Part shown: in pieces, positions 1 to 8,221 of the stretch | Layout of the letters: each line of letters begins with the position of its first letter | How positions within the stretch are numbered: the stretch's first letter is position 1 | DNA from: an uncultured Paracoccaceae bacterium | GTDB taxonomy: Bacteria; Pseudomonadota; Alphaproteobacteria; Rhodobacterales; Rhodobacteraceae | DNA: 64,000 bases | Direction: 5' to 3' | Assembly (NCBI GenBank): GCA_947500055.1 | Contig: CANMQO010000009.1 | Span: 62,001 to 126,000, forward strand | Notes under the pieces: model-generated | Seen by the model: the letters and a program-made list of their open reading frames with translations, nothing else | Told to the model about the DNA's origin: nothing | Databases searched by the model: none | Position numbers and translations under genes: made by a program

Positions 1-276
1 AATTGGGTTGATCCCCATTTTTGCGCATATGTCATGATCGCGCAGGTCAACCAGGTTGGCATGTTCAATACAGATCGGGATCATGACGCGCGGCGCATCA
101 TTATCCTTGAGGTAGATATCAATCGCGATGGCCGCAGTTTCCGGACTGGGCGAGGCGTAAAGGGCCGCCTGCCCATCATGATGAAAACGCCCCTCTGGGT
201 GAATCGCACCGTCCAGCACCTGATCGGCATATTGCGCGAAGGCAATGCGATAGAAGATGCCGGATGTTGGTTTCAT
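1..276 (-). CDS. RES-domain protein, N-terminal 92 residues (gene continues past left edge)
   Basis: The frame reads from an ATG at 276 to the window edge without a stop. The first 80 residues look like the start of a RES domain: an FYRIA motif, then GRFHHDGQAALYAS, which matches the family's G-R-[WF]-x(3)-G-x(3)-[VL]Y-x-S signature. RES proteins of known function are NAD+-degrading toxins paired with an Xre-type antitoxin. Here the gene in front is trxB, only 6 bp away on the same strand, so no antitoxin precedes it. By eye the position nine residues after the motif serine, normally a conserved Glu, is Ala. The gene may be an orphan or inactive RES protein. The C-terminal half is not visible. 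Confidence 0.6.
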   Translation of the reverse strand, partial: MKPTSGIFYRIAFAQYADQVLDGAIHPEGRFHHDGQAALYASPSPETAAIAIDIYLKDNDAPRVMIPICIEHANLVDLRDHDICAKMGINPI

Positions 277-282
277 GCGCGC

Positions 283-1251
283 CTATTCGGCGGCTTCGAC
301 CGATGGCGTATCTTCCTGCTCGGCCAGGAATTTTTCGGCGTCCAGTGCAGCCATGCAGCCCATACCGGCAGAGGTCACGGCCTGACGGTAGACATGGTCG
401 GTCAAATCTCCGGCTGCAAAGACACCGGGGATGGCCGTGCGGGTCGTGCCGGGGATGACTTTGACATAGCCGCCGTTATGGGTTTCCAGCTGATCCTTGA
501 CCAGTTCAGAGGCCGGGGCGTGGCCGATGGCGATGAATACGCCTTTGCAGGGAATCTCTGTGATTTCGCCCGTCTTTGTATGCTTGACCCGCACCCCCTC
601 AACCCCAAGCGGCTGGTCGGTGCCATATATCTCATCAATTTCGTGGAACCAGAGTGGTTCGATTTTTGCGTTCTTAAGTAGCCGGTTTTGCAGGATTTTC
701 TCGGCCCGCAATTCGTCACGGCGATGTACCAACGTGACCTTGGAGGCGAAATTTGTCAGGAAAAGCGCCTCTTCCACGGCCGTATTGCCGCCACCAACCA
801 CGACGATTTCCTGGCCACGGTAAAAGAACCCATCGCAGGTCGCGCAGGCGCTGACGCCGAAGCCTTTGAACTTGTCCTCTGTCGGTAGCCCCAGCCATTT
901 GGCGCGTGCGCCTGTGGACAGGATCACGGCATCGGCGGTGTAGACCGTGCCGCTGTCGGATTGCGCGGTGAAGGGGCGTTTGGACAGGTCAAGTGATGTG
1001 ATGATATCGCCAATGATTTCACAACCCATTGCGCGTGCGTGCGCCTCCATTCGGATCATCAGATCCGGGCCCTGCACCTCTGTGTCGCCGGGCCAGTTTT
1101 CCACCTCGGTTGTTGTTGTCAATTGCCCGCCGGGTTCAATCCCTTGCACAAGGATCGGTTCCAGCATCGCCCGCGAGGCATAAACCCCGGCGCTGTAGCC
1201 TGCCGGGCCGGAGCCGATAATCAGAACTTTCGTATGGCGGGTGTCGGACAT
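283..1251 (-). CDS. trxB: thioredoxin-disulfide reductase
   Basis: Cytoplasmic flavoenzyme that passes electrons from NADPH to thioredoxin. From the chosen start the protein is 322 residues, the usual bacterial length. An FAD-binding GSGPAG lies at 13-18, the redox-active CATC at 136-139, and a second dinucleotide-binding GGGNTAVE near 160 is the NADPH site. An upstream in-frame ATG at 1263 would add four residues, but GAGG sits 7 nt before the ATG at 1251, so 1251 is preferred. A RES-domain gene follows after 6 bp and may be cotranscribed. The Lrp/AsnC gene at 1416 is divergent. Confidence 0.95.
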   Translation of the reverse strand: MSDTRHTKVLIIGSGPAGYSAGVYASRAMLEPILVQGIEPGGQLTTTTEVENWPGDTEVQGPDLMIRMEAHARAMGCEIIGDIITSLDLSKRPFTAQSDSGTVYTADAVILSTGARAKWLGLPTEDKFKGFGVSACATCDGFFYRGQEIVVVGGGNTAVEEALFLTNFASKVTLVHRRDELRAEKILQNRLLKNAKIEPLWFHEIDEIYGTDQPLGVEGVRVKHTKTGEITEIPCKGVFIAIGHAPASELVKDQLETHNGGYVKVIPGTTRTAIPGVFAAGDLTDHVYRQAVTSAGMGCMAALDAEKFLAEQEDTPSVEAAE

Positions 1252-1415
1252 TTTCGGCCTCATTTTACTGGTCTTCGCCTGATATAGCGAGGCTTTGCCA
1301 AGGTGGAAAGGGTAGGTAAAACAGGTGTGATACGTTCATTTGTTGCCGGTTTACGAAACATTGTTGCGCAGCGGGCTGCGCGGGCGTAGTATTCGCAAAA
1401 ATCACAAGGAATACC

Positions 1416-1916
1416 ATGCCAGGAACGAAACTCGACGACATCGACCGGATGATTCTTGCGGAATTGCAGGCCGATGGGCGGATGACCAATGTGGAATTGG
1501 CGAAACGTGTGGGCATTTCGGCCCCGCCTTGCCTGCGCCGGGTGCGCACATTGGAAGAGCAGGGATTTATCCAGGGATATCATGCGGATGTAAATGCCCG
1601 CGAACTGGGTTTTGAGGTGCAGGTCTTTGCGATGGTCGGCCTTGTCAGTCAGGCAGAGGCGGATCTGAGCGCATTTGAAAAACGGTGTCAGGGTTGGCCG
1701 TTGGTGCGCGAGTGTCACATGCTGAACGGCGAAGTGGACTTCATTCTCAAATGCGTGGCCCCCGATCTGCGGAGCTTTCAGCGGTTCCTGACCGAAGAGC
1801 TGACCAGCGCGGAGAATGTCGCCAGCGTCAAGACCTCGCTGGTCATTCGCGGCGCCAAGGACGAGCCGGGCGTCCCCTTTGATGTGCTTGAGGCGCGGCT
1901 GGCGCAGGACCCCTGA
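1416..1916 (+). CDS. Lrp/AsnC-family transcriptional regulator
   Basis: 166 residues. The N-terminal winged HTH of the AsnC type covers about residues 6-65 (LDDIDRMILAELQADGR, then a recognition helix with NVELAKRVGIS). An alpha/beta RAM (effector-binding) domain follows with the characteristic GEVDFILKC stretch. AAGGA lies 6 nt before the ATG. The gene is divergent from trxB across 164 bp, a common arrangement for local or self-regulation, but no target can be read from the sequence. Family members respond to amino acids and oligomerise through the C-terminal domain; the ligand here is unknown. Confidence 0.88.
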   Translation: MPGTKLDDIDRMILAELQADGRMTNVELAKRVGISAPPCLRRVRTLEEQGFIQGYHADVNARELGFEVQVFAMVGLVSQAEADLSAFEKRCQGWPLVRECHMLNGEVDFILKCVAPDLRSFQRFLTEELTSAENVASVKTSLVIRGAKDEPGVPFDVLEARLAQDP

Positions 1917-2004
1917 CGCAACGTTCGGTGGGCTGCGCGCGGTACCTCACGACCGATTGCAGACGAATCATCTGTTAACGCCTGTTTTGCACGCCAAAAC
2001 GGCT

Positions 2005-2046
2005 GTCGGCAAAGCGTCGGCGATGCGTCGGCAAAACGTCGGACCC
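2005..2046. repeat. 11-bp tandem repeat array, copy A (GTCGGCAAARC x 3.8)
   Basis: Units are GTCGGCAAAGC (2005-2015), GTCGGCGATGC (2016-2026), GTCGGCAAAAC (2027-2037) and a partial GTCGGACCC (2038-2046). The same 42-bp block occurs at 48849-48890 with one difference (GATGC against CATGC in unit 2). It sits 88 bp downstream of the AsnC gene. Flanking sequence is not obviously shared, so the block itself is the repeated element. Confidence 0.9.
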
Positions 2047-2089
2047 CAACGCATGGCAGGTCGGCATTAACGGTGCGGACGGCGGATGT

Positions 2090-2105
2090 CTTAACCTGCG
2101 TTAAG
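2090..2105. repeat. short inverted repeat CTTAAC-N4-GTTAAG
   Basis: A perfect 6-bp dyad with a 4-bp centre in the 448-bp gap between the AsnC gene and the MerR gene. It gives two TTAA tetrads 6 bp apart. The rest of the gap (about 2110-2305) shows nothing I can identify. Confidence 0.45.
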
Positions 2106-2310
2106 GGTTACGGTTCCGCAGACCTTCCTTCCCGATGCTGTCGTGGGTCAGACGACGTCCAGTCTTATATCATTAGGTGGCCTGAATTTTGGGAATACGC
2201 GAAAGAGGGCCTCAGCGGACGGTGTTGCGAGGGTCTGGTTTGAGTCCATCATGACGAATGCTGAACAGCGCACGAACGGCGGCTTTCACGATCAAGTCTG
2301 ATAAAGACGC

Positions 2311-2341
2311 TTGACCTAAAGCAGCTTCAGGTCGGTATGAA
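2311..2341 (+). promoter_or_regulatory. MerR-type promoter and operator of the MerR-SDR operon
   Basis: A -35 TTGACC (2311-2316) and -10 TATGAA (2336-2341) are separated by 19 bp, the over-long spacer typical of MerR-activated promoters. The spacer holds the dyad ACCTAAAGC-A-GCTTCAGGT (2314-2332), whose arms match at 8 of 9 positions and resemble SoxR/MerR-family boxes. The predicted transcription start near 2348 lies just upstream of the ATG at 2365. This implies autoregulation of the operon by its first gene product. Confidence 0.75.
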
Positions 2342-2364
2342 CCTGAGTGAAAGGGTGCGGCCAC

Positions 2365-2727
2365 ATGAAGATTTCAGAAGTAGCTGAGCTGACCGGGCTC
2401 AGCGTTTCAACGATACGCTTTTATGAGAAATCCGGACTCTGTCCGTTCATCCAACGCGGCGCAGACGGAAAGCGCAGGTTTTCAAAGACGGATGCCGACT
2501 GGCTGGGGTTGCTGGCATCACTGCGCGCAACTGGGATGCCCATGTCTGAGATGCGCACGTTCGCCGACTTGTATGCATCAGGCGATGCAACAATCCCAAA
2601 GCGCAGGGCGACGCTTCTAGCACACCGACAACGCCTTGCGGCTCGACAAGCGGAGTTGGAACGCTGTCGAACAATCCTCGACCGAAAACTGCAAAAGTAC
2701 GAAGAGATAATGAAGGATCAGACATGA
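2365..2727 (+). CDS. MerR-family transcriptional regulator
   Basis: 120 residues from the ATG at 2365. The N-terminus is a MerR winged HTH (ISEVAELTGLSVSTIRFYEKSGL), followed by a second helical section and a C-terminal coiled-coil dimerisation helix (about 80-118). A GTG at 2347 in frame would lie at the predicted transcription start, so it is unlikely to be used; AAAGGG precedes the ATG. Only one Cys is present, in the coiled coil, so there is no classical metal or Fe-S cluster site. Its stop overlaps the next gene by 4 bp (ATGA). It probably controls itself and the downstream SDR through the dyad at 2314-2332; the inducer is unknown. Confidence 0.88.
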   Translation: MKISEVAELTGLSVSTIRFYEKSGLCPFIQRGADGKRRFSKTDADWLGLLASLRATGMPMSEMRTFADLYASGDATIPKRRATLLAHRQRLAARQAELERCRTILDRKLQKYEEIMKDQT

Positions 2728-3323
2728 GGATAATCGTCGTAGGTGCGTCTGGCGATGTTGGGCGAGCCGCCTGCAAAGAACTTGAACAGCGGCATGAAAT
2801 CGTCACCGTCGGCCGCTCCACCGGAGACTTTCAGGTCGATGTGGGCGACTTGCGTGCGGTGAAGTTACTCTATGAAAAGATCGGCACCGTTGATGCTGTC
2901 GTGTCTTGCGCGGGCGATGCGACCTTCGCGCCCTTGTCAGACATGGACCAAGAGAAGTTCATGGTCGGTCTGCGGCAAAAGGTGATGGGGCAGGTGAACC
3001 TCGTCCTCGCCGGGCTGAATGTCATTTCGGATGGCGGTTCCTTCACACTGACAAGCGGTGTCCTTGATCGCGATCCAATCCGCATGGGTTCAAATGCCGC
3101 GACCGCGAACGGGGCGCTGGCCGGCTTCGTCACAGGTGCGGCAATAGAGATGCCGCGCGGGTTGAGAGTGAATGTCGTCAGTCCTGGAATGCTGGACGTC
3201 TCCGCACCGCGCTATGGCGAGTGGTTTCTTGGTCACAAGTCTGTGCCATCACATGACGTTGGCCTCGCATACGCAGAATGCGTTGAGGGCGCTATGACGG
3301 GGCAGGTGGTGATTGTGGAATAA
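2724..3323 (+). CDS. short-chain dehydrogenase-fold protein lacking the catalytic Tyr-x3-Lys
   Basis: 199 residues with an N-terminal Rossmann motif (VGASGDVGRAA, a T/V-G-x3-G-x-G variant) and an NAG-like SCAGDA at about 55-60. A TSG serine region lies near 112, but the expected Y-x3-K is replaced by N-A-A-T-A-N. This matches the Lin1944-like SDR subgroup, described as having the cofactor motif but no usual active-site residues. It is translationally coupled to the MerR gene (ATGA overlap). The function is unknown; it may bind a nucleotide cofactor as a sensor or use a different catalytic base. Confidence 0.8.
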   Translation: MRIIVVGASGDVGRAACKELEQRHEIVTVGRSTGDFQVDVGDLRAVKLLYEKIGTVDAVVSCAGDATFAPLSDMDQEKFMVGLRQKVMGQVNLVLAGLNVISDGGSFTLTSGVLDRDPIRMGSNAATANGALAGFVTGAAIEMPRGLRVNVVSPGMLDVSAPRYGEWFLGHKSVPSHDVGLAYAECVEGAMTGQVVIVE

Positions 3324-3345
3324 ACGGCCACCCGACGAACCGGAC

Positions 3346-3369
3346 ATTCGCGCAGCCGCAGCGAAATGG
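3346..3369. repeat. imperfect inverted repeat between SDR and MFS genes
   Basis: CATTCGC (3346-3352) and GCGAAATG (3362-3369) face each other across a short spacer in the 135-bp gap. The segment from 3324 to 3458 has no convincing coding content and may be a remnant of other sequence. Confidence 0.3.
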
Positions 3370-3458
3370 CGCTTCGTCCAGCGTACCGTCGATCCAAATC
3401 TGATGGGATGCGTCAGCTGGCTCTCGCATTGCTGCACAAACAGGCGTATGCGATGATC

Positions 3459-4691
3459 ATGAGATATGTCACCCTGAAAGATGCCGAGAGCCTGCCGTTG
3501 TGGCGCAGGCCCGTGACGTTGTTGTTTGTGATGGCAATGGCGATGCCGATTGCATTTGCGACATGGTCGGCGCTGCTGAATAACTTCGTGATCGAGGTGG
3601 CGTCGTTTGAAGGCACCGAAATCGGCTGGCTGCATACGGTGCGCGAAATACCGGGGTTCTTTGCCATTGGTGTCATTGCCCTGATCATCTTTATCCGTGA
3701 ACAGGTCTTGGGTCTGGTGTCCCTGATCCTGCTGGGGGTGGCCACTGCGGTGACGGCCCAGTTTCCCAGCATGGGTGGTATTTTGACGGTGACCATGCTG
3801 TCATCCATCGGGTTTCATTATTACGAGACGGTCATTCAATCCCTGCAACTGCAATGGATCGACAAGGCCCGCGCCCCGCAAGTGCTGGGCTGGATGATCT
3901 CAGCCGGGTCGGCGGCGACCTTTGTTGTCTATTTCCTGATCGTGTTGAGCTGGGATCGGCTTGGCCTGACCTATTCGATTGTCTATTGGCTGGCCGGTGG
4001 CTTTACCGCGCTGGTGGCGGTCTTTTGCCTGCTGGCCTATCCGCAGTTCGATGCGCCGCATCCGCAGCTCAAGACATTTGTCCTGCGCAAACGCTATTGG
4101 CTCTATTATGCCCTGCAATTCATGTCAGGGTCGCGCCGCCAGATCTTTGTTGTGTTTGCTGCCTTCATGATGGTGCAGAAGTTCGATTTTGACGTCGATC
4201 AGACAACCAAGTTGTTCATGGCTGCCTTGGTGGTGAATATTGTTCTTGCCCCGGTGCTGGGCAAGGTCGTCGCCTTTTTTGGCGAACGCCGCGCCCTGAT
4301 CTTTGAATATGTTGGTCTGTGTCTGGTGTTTGGGGCCTATGCGGGCATCTATTATTTGCATTGGGGTGTTGTGTTGGCTGTGGTTCTTTATGTCGTGAAC
4401 CAGATCTTTTTCAGCCTTGCCCTGGCGATCAAGACCTATTTCCAGAAGATCGCCGATCCGCAGGATATCGCCCCAACGGCAGCTGTCGCCTTTACCATCA
4501 ACCATATCGCCGCCGTGTTCCTGCCGGTGCTTCTGGGCATCCTGTGGGATCGTTATTCGCCGGGATTGGTGTTCCTGCTGGCGGTGGGCATGGCTCTTGC
4601 GTCCTTGCTGCTGTCACTGCTGATCCCGCGTCACCCCGCCCCGGGGCACGAAACGGTGTTTCAGACCCGTCTATTCGCGCCCGCGGAGTAG
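3459..4691 (+). CDS. MFS-type membrane transporter
   Basis: About 410 residues with roughly 12 hydrophobic segments, in two halves around a basic cytoplasmic loop (KTFVLRKRYW and GSRRQ, about residues 195-220). The inner-membrane MFS fold is inferred from the topology. The frame is open to 3366, but hydrophobicity and homolog-like length start near MRYVTLKDAESLPLWRRP, so the ATG at 3459 is chosen (an ATG at 3453 is also possible); no strong ribosome site is seen. The substrate is not identifiable. It converges with the membrane-protein gene at 4700. Confidence 0.75.
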   Translation: MRYVTLKDAESLPLWRRPVTLLFVMAMAMPIAFATWSALLNNFVIEVASFEGTEIGWLHTVREIPGFFAIGVIALIIFIREQVLGLVSLILLGVATAVTAQFPSMGGILTVTMLSSIGFHYYETVIQSLQLQWIDKARAPQVLGWMISAGSAATFVVYFLIVLSWDRLGLTYSIVYWLAGGFTALVAVFCLLAYPQFDAPHPQLKTFVLRKRYWLYYALQFMSGSRRQIFVVFAAFMMVQKFDFDVDQTTKLFMAALVVNIVLAPVLGKVVAFFGERRALIFEYVGLCLVFGAYAGIYYLHWGVVLAVVLYVVNQIFFSLALAIKTYFQKIADPQDIAPTAAVAFTINHIAAVFLPVLLGILWDRYSPGLVFLLAVGMALASLLLSLLIPRHPAPGHETVFQTRLFAPAE

Positions 4692-4699
4692 GTTTTCGT

Positions 4700-5131
4700 T
4701 TATTCGAAACGTTGGCTTTTTATCCATTGCCCGGCGGTCAGCCCGATGAAGATGAGCGGCAGGCCATAGATCATGAAGATCAGCGTTTCCAGAAGTCCGT
4801 TCAGGGTCAGGATAGCCGCGATGCCCGGTAGTGCGCCGAGCCCCGCCAACCCTATGCTGAGGCTGCGTGCGGCAAGCACGATCAGCGAGAACGCGATCGG
4901 TGTCAAAATGATTGCCAAGCAGCTTTTGGCCGCGCAGATCAGCCTGTCGCCGACACCCATAAGTTTCACCTCGGTTCGGATGAATTGCAACGCGCCGAGA
5001 TAGCCGGCGATGAGGGGTGGCAGGAAAAGTCCGACCCAGGGCAGATGGATATGGGTGGCTGACAGCCCCATGCTGATCCCGATGGAGAGAAGATAGTAGC
5101 AAACAGTGATGATGATGATTGCGCCGGTCAT
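4700..5131 (-). CDS. small integral membrane protein, unknown function
   Basis: 143 residues with about four predicted transmembrane helices (near 3-20, 30-48, 65-95 and 105-135), similar in size and layout to the ABZJ_00895-type family, though I am not sure of that assignment. AGGAG lies 11 nt before the ATG. The tail converges with the MFS gene across 8 bp. Another minus-strand frame (4671-5102) overlaps it but has a non-membrane, arginine-rich composition and is taken as the shadow. Confidence 0.6.
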   Translation of the reverse strand: MTGAIIIITVCYYLLSIGISMGLSATHIHLPWVGLFLPPLIAGYLGALQFIRTEVKLMGVGDRLICAAKSCLAIILTPIAFSLIVLAARSLSIGLAGLGALPGIAAILTLNGLLETLIFMIYGLPLIFIGLTAGQWIKSQRFE

Positions 5132-5291
5132 ATGGTTACCTGCTCCTTTTGGGGAGGGCAGCCGTCCGGCGCCCCCTGATGATGTGCTGAAATGCGGTTT
5201 GTCGGGCGTCAGGCGCCCTCAGAATGCAGAAATGAGCCTGCCCTTGGCCGGTTCCGGCATTCTCGCCGGTGGGATTTTAGTTTTGGCGGCT

Positions 5292-5323
5292 GTGGTATGC
5301 AGTGGTATACAATTGGGTATGCC
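5292..5323. repeat. short direct repeats upstream of msrA
   Basis: GTGGTATGCA (5292-5301) and GTGGTATACA (5302-5311) are adjacent 10-bp units, followed by a weaker GGGTATGCC. They lie about 120 bp before msrA in the 307-bp gap (5132-5438). One-helical-turn spacing is compatible with a regulator binding site. Nothing else in the gap is recognisable. Confidence 0.35.
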
Positions 5324-5438
5324 ATGGTCTGATTTCAAGTGACTGCATGCCGGTTTGTTGAACGTATGCGTCAAAGCTGCACTTGGTTGTTGGCATGTCC
5401 CACCCTATCTATTGGGGGGATACAATCGGAGCACGCAA

Positions 5439-6089
5439 ATGATTTTCATGAACCGTAACAAATCGGAAATGATCGCCAAGGACGCCGCATTGCCCGGCCG
5501 ATCCACCCCGATTCCCACCGCCGACACCCATTTTATCTATGGCACCCCGCTGACCGGGGATGTGCCCGCGGGCATGGAGCAGGCGATGTTTGGCATGGGC
5601 TGTTTCTGGGGTGTTGAGCGGATGTTCTGGAAACTGGACGGCGTCAAATCCACCATGGTGGGTTATGCCGGTGGCTATACCCTCAATGCCACTTATGAAG
5701 AGGTCTGCACCGGAAAAACCGGCCATAATGAGGTGGTGCGTGTGATCTATGACCCTGCAGTCATTTCCTATGAAGCGCTGCTGCAGGTATTCTGGGAAGG
5801 TCACAACCCAACGCAGGGGATGCGGCAGGGCAATGATACGGGCACCCAGTACCGGTCCGGCATCTATACCTATTCCCCCGCCCAGAAGGCGGCCGCCGAG
5901 GCATCGAAAGCGGCCTTTGCCCCCCGGCTGAGTGAAGCAGGCTTTGGCGCGATCACGACCGAGATTGTCGATGCCCCGGAATTCTATTTCGCAGAGGATT
6001 ATCACCAGCAGTATCTGGCCAAGAACCCGGCCGGCTATTGCGGGATCGGTGGTACAGGCGTGACCTGCCCGATTGGCGTTGGTGTCTGA
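5439..6089 (+). CDS. msrA: peptide-methionine (S)-S-oxide reductase
   Basis: Repairs oxidised methionine (the S epimer) using thioredoxin. The protein is 216 residues. The catalytic GCFWG is at 54-58 (Cys55), and the C-terminal resolving cysteines are Cys200 and Cys210 in YCGIGGTG and TCPIG. The start is set by GGAG at 5428-5431, 7 nt before the ATG; the frame is open further upstream but that part is not MsrA-like. The thioredoxin reductase gene about 4 kb away supplies the reducing pathway, though the two are not linked in an operon. The SGNH hydrolase gene starts 18 bp downstream. Confidence 0.95.
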   Translation: MIFMNRNKSEMIAKDAALPGRSTPIPTADTHFIYGTPLTGDVPAGMEQAMFGMGCFWGVERMFWKLDGVKSTMVGYAGGYTLNATYEEVCTGKTGHNEVVRVIYDPAVISYEALLQVFWEGHNPTQGMRQGNDTGTQYRSGIYTYSPAQKAAAEASKAAFAPRLSEAGFGAITTEIVDAPEFYFAEDYHQQYLAKNPAGYCGIGGTGVTCPIGVGV

Positions 6090-6107
6090 GCCAAGGGTCG
6101 TGTCCCT

Positions 6108-6842
6108 GTGATCGTCAATTTTCTGTCGCATACGCTGTTGCTGCCGATCCTGCTGGTGCAGGCCGCAATTGTGCGCATGCGGGTCTTGATCTTGCCGGAC
6201 CCGCCCGGCCCCCGTCATGGCGTGCTGGGGCAGGGCCCGCCTTTACGTGTTCTGATCATCGGGGATTCTTCGGCCCTTGGTGTGGGTGTTGAAACGCAGG
6301 GACAGGCGCTTTCGGGTTTGCTGACTGCCCGGCTGTCCCGGCTTGCCCGGGTGGAGTTTGATCTGGTCGCTGTCACCGGTGCCAAGACAGTGGACGCTGT
6401 TGGTTGGCTCGATCAGTTGCCGCGCGCGGAATATGACGTGGTGATCACCGCCCTTGGCGTGAACGATGTGACCAAGGCGACCACGTTGCGCAGGTTCATC
6501 GGTTTGCAGACCATATTGTTGGACCGGCTGGTGCAGGATTTTGGCGCGAAACGCATTTATGTGTCGGGTCTGCCGCCGATGGGGCAGTTTCCGTTGCTGC
6601 CGCAGCCCCTGCGCTGGGCGATGGGACGCCGGGCCGCCTGGTTTGAGATGCATCTGCGTCGCCTTATTGACAGCCGCGATGCGGCCCGGTTCGTGACGAT
6701 TGATATGGGGTTGGACAATACAAACATGTCCGCCGACGGCTTTCACCCCGGCCCCACTGTTTATGCCGCCTGGTCCGAGTCGATCTATGCGCAGATTATC
6801 GGCGACCCGGCCTTGCTTGACGCCGCTGGGCAGAGCACCTAA
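6108..6842 (+). CDS. SGNH/GDSL-family hydrolase
   Basis: 244 residues starting at a GTG, with AAGGG about 11 nt upstream. A hydrophobic N-terminus (about 5-22) is probably a membrane anchor. Block I GDSS carries the nucleophile Ser54, block III GVND has Asn119, and block V DGFHPG has Asp210 and His213, so the complete catalytic set is present. Family members are esterases, lipases or acyl-transfer hydrolases of the cell envelope; the substrate cannot be read here. It lies between msrA and prmA on the same strand with short gaps. Confidence 0.85.
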   Translation: MIVNFLSHTLLLPILLVQAAIVRMRVLILPDPPGPRHGVLGQGPPLRVLIIGDSSALGVGVETQGQALSGLLTARLSRLARVEFDLVAVTGAKTVDAVGWLDQLPRAEYDVVITALGVNDVTKATTLRRFIGLQTILLDRLVQDFGAKRIYVSGLPPMGQFPLLPQPLRWAMGRRAAWFEMHLRRLIDSRDAARFVTIDMGLDNTNMSADGFHPGPTVYAAWSESIYAQIIGDPALLDAAGQST

Positions 6843-6873
6843 CCCCGCGGACATCCACAAAAGGGCCGCACCG

Positions 6874-7743
6874 ATGACCACCTATTCCGCTTTGACCACT
6901 TTGACCGGCGAAGATGCAGCCTACCGCATGGCTGAGGCGTTGGAAGCATTGCTTCCCGAACCGACCGGCATTGGCGTGTTTGAAGTCGAGGACGGGTCAG
7001 GCCTGTGGGAGGTTGGCGTCTATTTCACCGAAGCGCCTGATGCGGGTGCGTTGGCGGTGTTTTCGGCGTTACACGACGCCAAGCCATTCACCATTTCGGA
7101 AATCCCCGAGCAGGACTGGGTGTCCAAGGTGCAGCGCGAACTGGCCCCGGTGGTTGCCGGTCGGTTCTTTGTTCACGGCGCGCATGACGCCGATAAGGTG
7201 CCTGACGACGCGATTGCACTGCTGATTGAGGCGCAAATGGCGTTTGGTACCGGGCACCATGGCACGACATTGGGATGTCTGCGCGTCCTGGATGGGTTGA
7301 TCGCCGACGGGTTTGCCGGGCCAAAAGTGGCCGATATCGGATGCGGCACGGCCGTTTTGGCGATGGCGGCGGCGCATGTCCTGCCCGGCCCGATTATCGC
7401 CAGCGATATTGATCCTGTGGCCGTCGAAGTGGCACAGTCAAATGTGGCAGCAAATGGGCTGGCCAAACGCGTGCAATGTTTCACCGCAGCCGGGTTTGGC
7501 GCAAAGGCGCTGGCAGATCACGCGCCCTTTGATTTGATTTTCGCCAATATTTTAAAGCCCCCTTTGATCGGTTTGGCCCCTGAAATGGCCGCCAATGTGG
7601 CTGATGACGGGTATGTGATTCTGTCGGGAATCCTGAATGAACAGGCAGATGAGGTGGTCCGGATTTATAGTCAAAACGGGTTCAATCTGGTCGAATCCGT
7701 TCAGATTGTTGATTGGACGACCCTATTAATGGGCAGAAATTAA
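6874..7743 (+). CDS. prmA: ribosomal protein L11 methyltransferase (PrmA-like)
   Basis: SAM-dependent enzyme that methylates ribosomal protein L11. From the ATG at 6874 it is 289 residues, the normal length. An N-terminal recognition domain precedes a class I Rossmann methyltransferase with DIGCGTAVLAM as SAM motif I, the acidic ASDIDP, and the PrmA signature FANILKPP. AAGGG is 7 nt before the start. The frame is open upstream into the SGNH hydrolase coding region, but that part is not PrmA-like. Confidence 0.92.
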   Translation: MTTYSALTTLTGEDAAYRMAEALEALLPEPTGIGVFEVEDGSGLWEVGVYFTEAPDAGALAVFSALHDAKPFTISEIPEQDWVSKVQRELAPVVAGRFFVHGAHDADKVPDDAIALLIEAQMAFGTGHHGTTLGCLRVLDGLIADGFAGPKVADIGCGTAVLAMAAAHVLPGPIIASDIDPVAVEVAQSNVAANGLAKRVQCFTAAGFGAKALADHAPFDLIFANILKPPLIGLAPEMAANVADDGYVILSGILNEQADEVVRIYSQNGFNLVESVQIVDWTTLLMGRN

Positions 7744-7851
7744 CCTACTGCGTGCCTTTTCGCACAGGTTGTTGCGATTTGTCTTGTTATAGCCTTATTT
7801 GTTGGTGATCTTAAACGCACCGAGATTTTTGGTACTTTTTTGGAGGATAGC

Positions 7852-8199
7852 ATGGCTCAAGCCAACGTCCCATTTGATAAAAGATTGAAGCGTATCGTCC
7901 GTCGTCATGACCGGATGGCGCGCGGCGTCGTCAAGACGGTAAGTGCAGATGGCTTGATCGTGGCGCGTCCACGTATTTACACGCCGCGCTTTCCACTGAA
8001 GGGGCTTGTTGTCCTTATTGTCATCGGGTTCCTGTTCAAAGGGTTCCTGCTGTCCTATCTCGGTGAAGCTGGCTATGCCGAACGCGTTGGTGCGCTGAGC
8101 CAAGGATCCGTGATGGAGAAGGCAGGCGCCTGGGTGATGCAAGCTGATCCTGCAACGGTCTACCTGTCGAACGTGATTTCGACGGTGCTGCCCAAGTAA
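7852..8199 (+). CDS. small single-pass membrane protein, unknown function
   Basis: 115 residues. The N-terminus is basic (KRLKRIVRRHDRMARG), one transmembrane helix spans about 50-70 (LKGLVVLIVIGFLFKGFLL), and a C-terminal tail of about 45 residues is probably periplasmic. A strong GGAGG lies 6 nt before the ATG, and a rho-independent terminator follows within 25 bp, so it appears to be well expressed and monocistronic. I do not recognise the family. Confidence 0.7.
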   Translation: MAQANVPFDKRLKRIVRRHDRMARGVVKTVSADGLIVARPRIYTPRFPLKGLVVLIVIGFLFKGFLLSYLGEAGYAERVGALSQGSVMEKAGAWVMQADPATVYLSNVISTVLPK

Positions 8200-8221
8200 A
8201 CATTCCTTCAGAATGAACAAG

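Noticed and set aside
2005..2046. Possible CRISPR array
   Set aside because: Units are 11 bp, directly adjacent with no spacers, and there are no cas genes.
2090..2105. CtrA binding site (TTAA-N7-TTAA)
   Set aside because: Spacing between the TTAA tetrads is 6, not 7. Other TTAA pairs, such as upstream of the transglycosylase, also have the wrong spacing.
3366..3458. N-terminal extension of the MFS transporter
   Set aside because: The added 31 residues are basic and not membrane-like, and there is no ribosome site; the start was placed at 3459.
4671..5102. Alternative minus-strand frame overlapping the 4700-5131 membrane protein
   Set aside because: Arginine- and histidine-rich translation without hydrophobic segments; the other frame has four clean membrane helices and a ribosome site.
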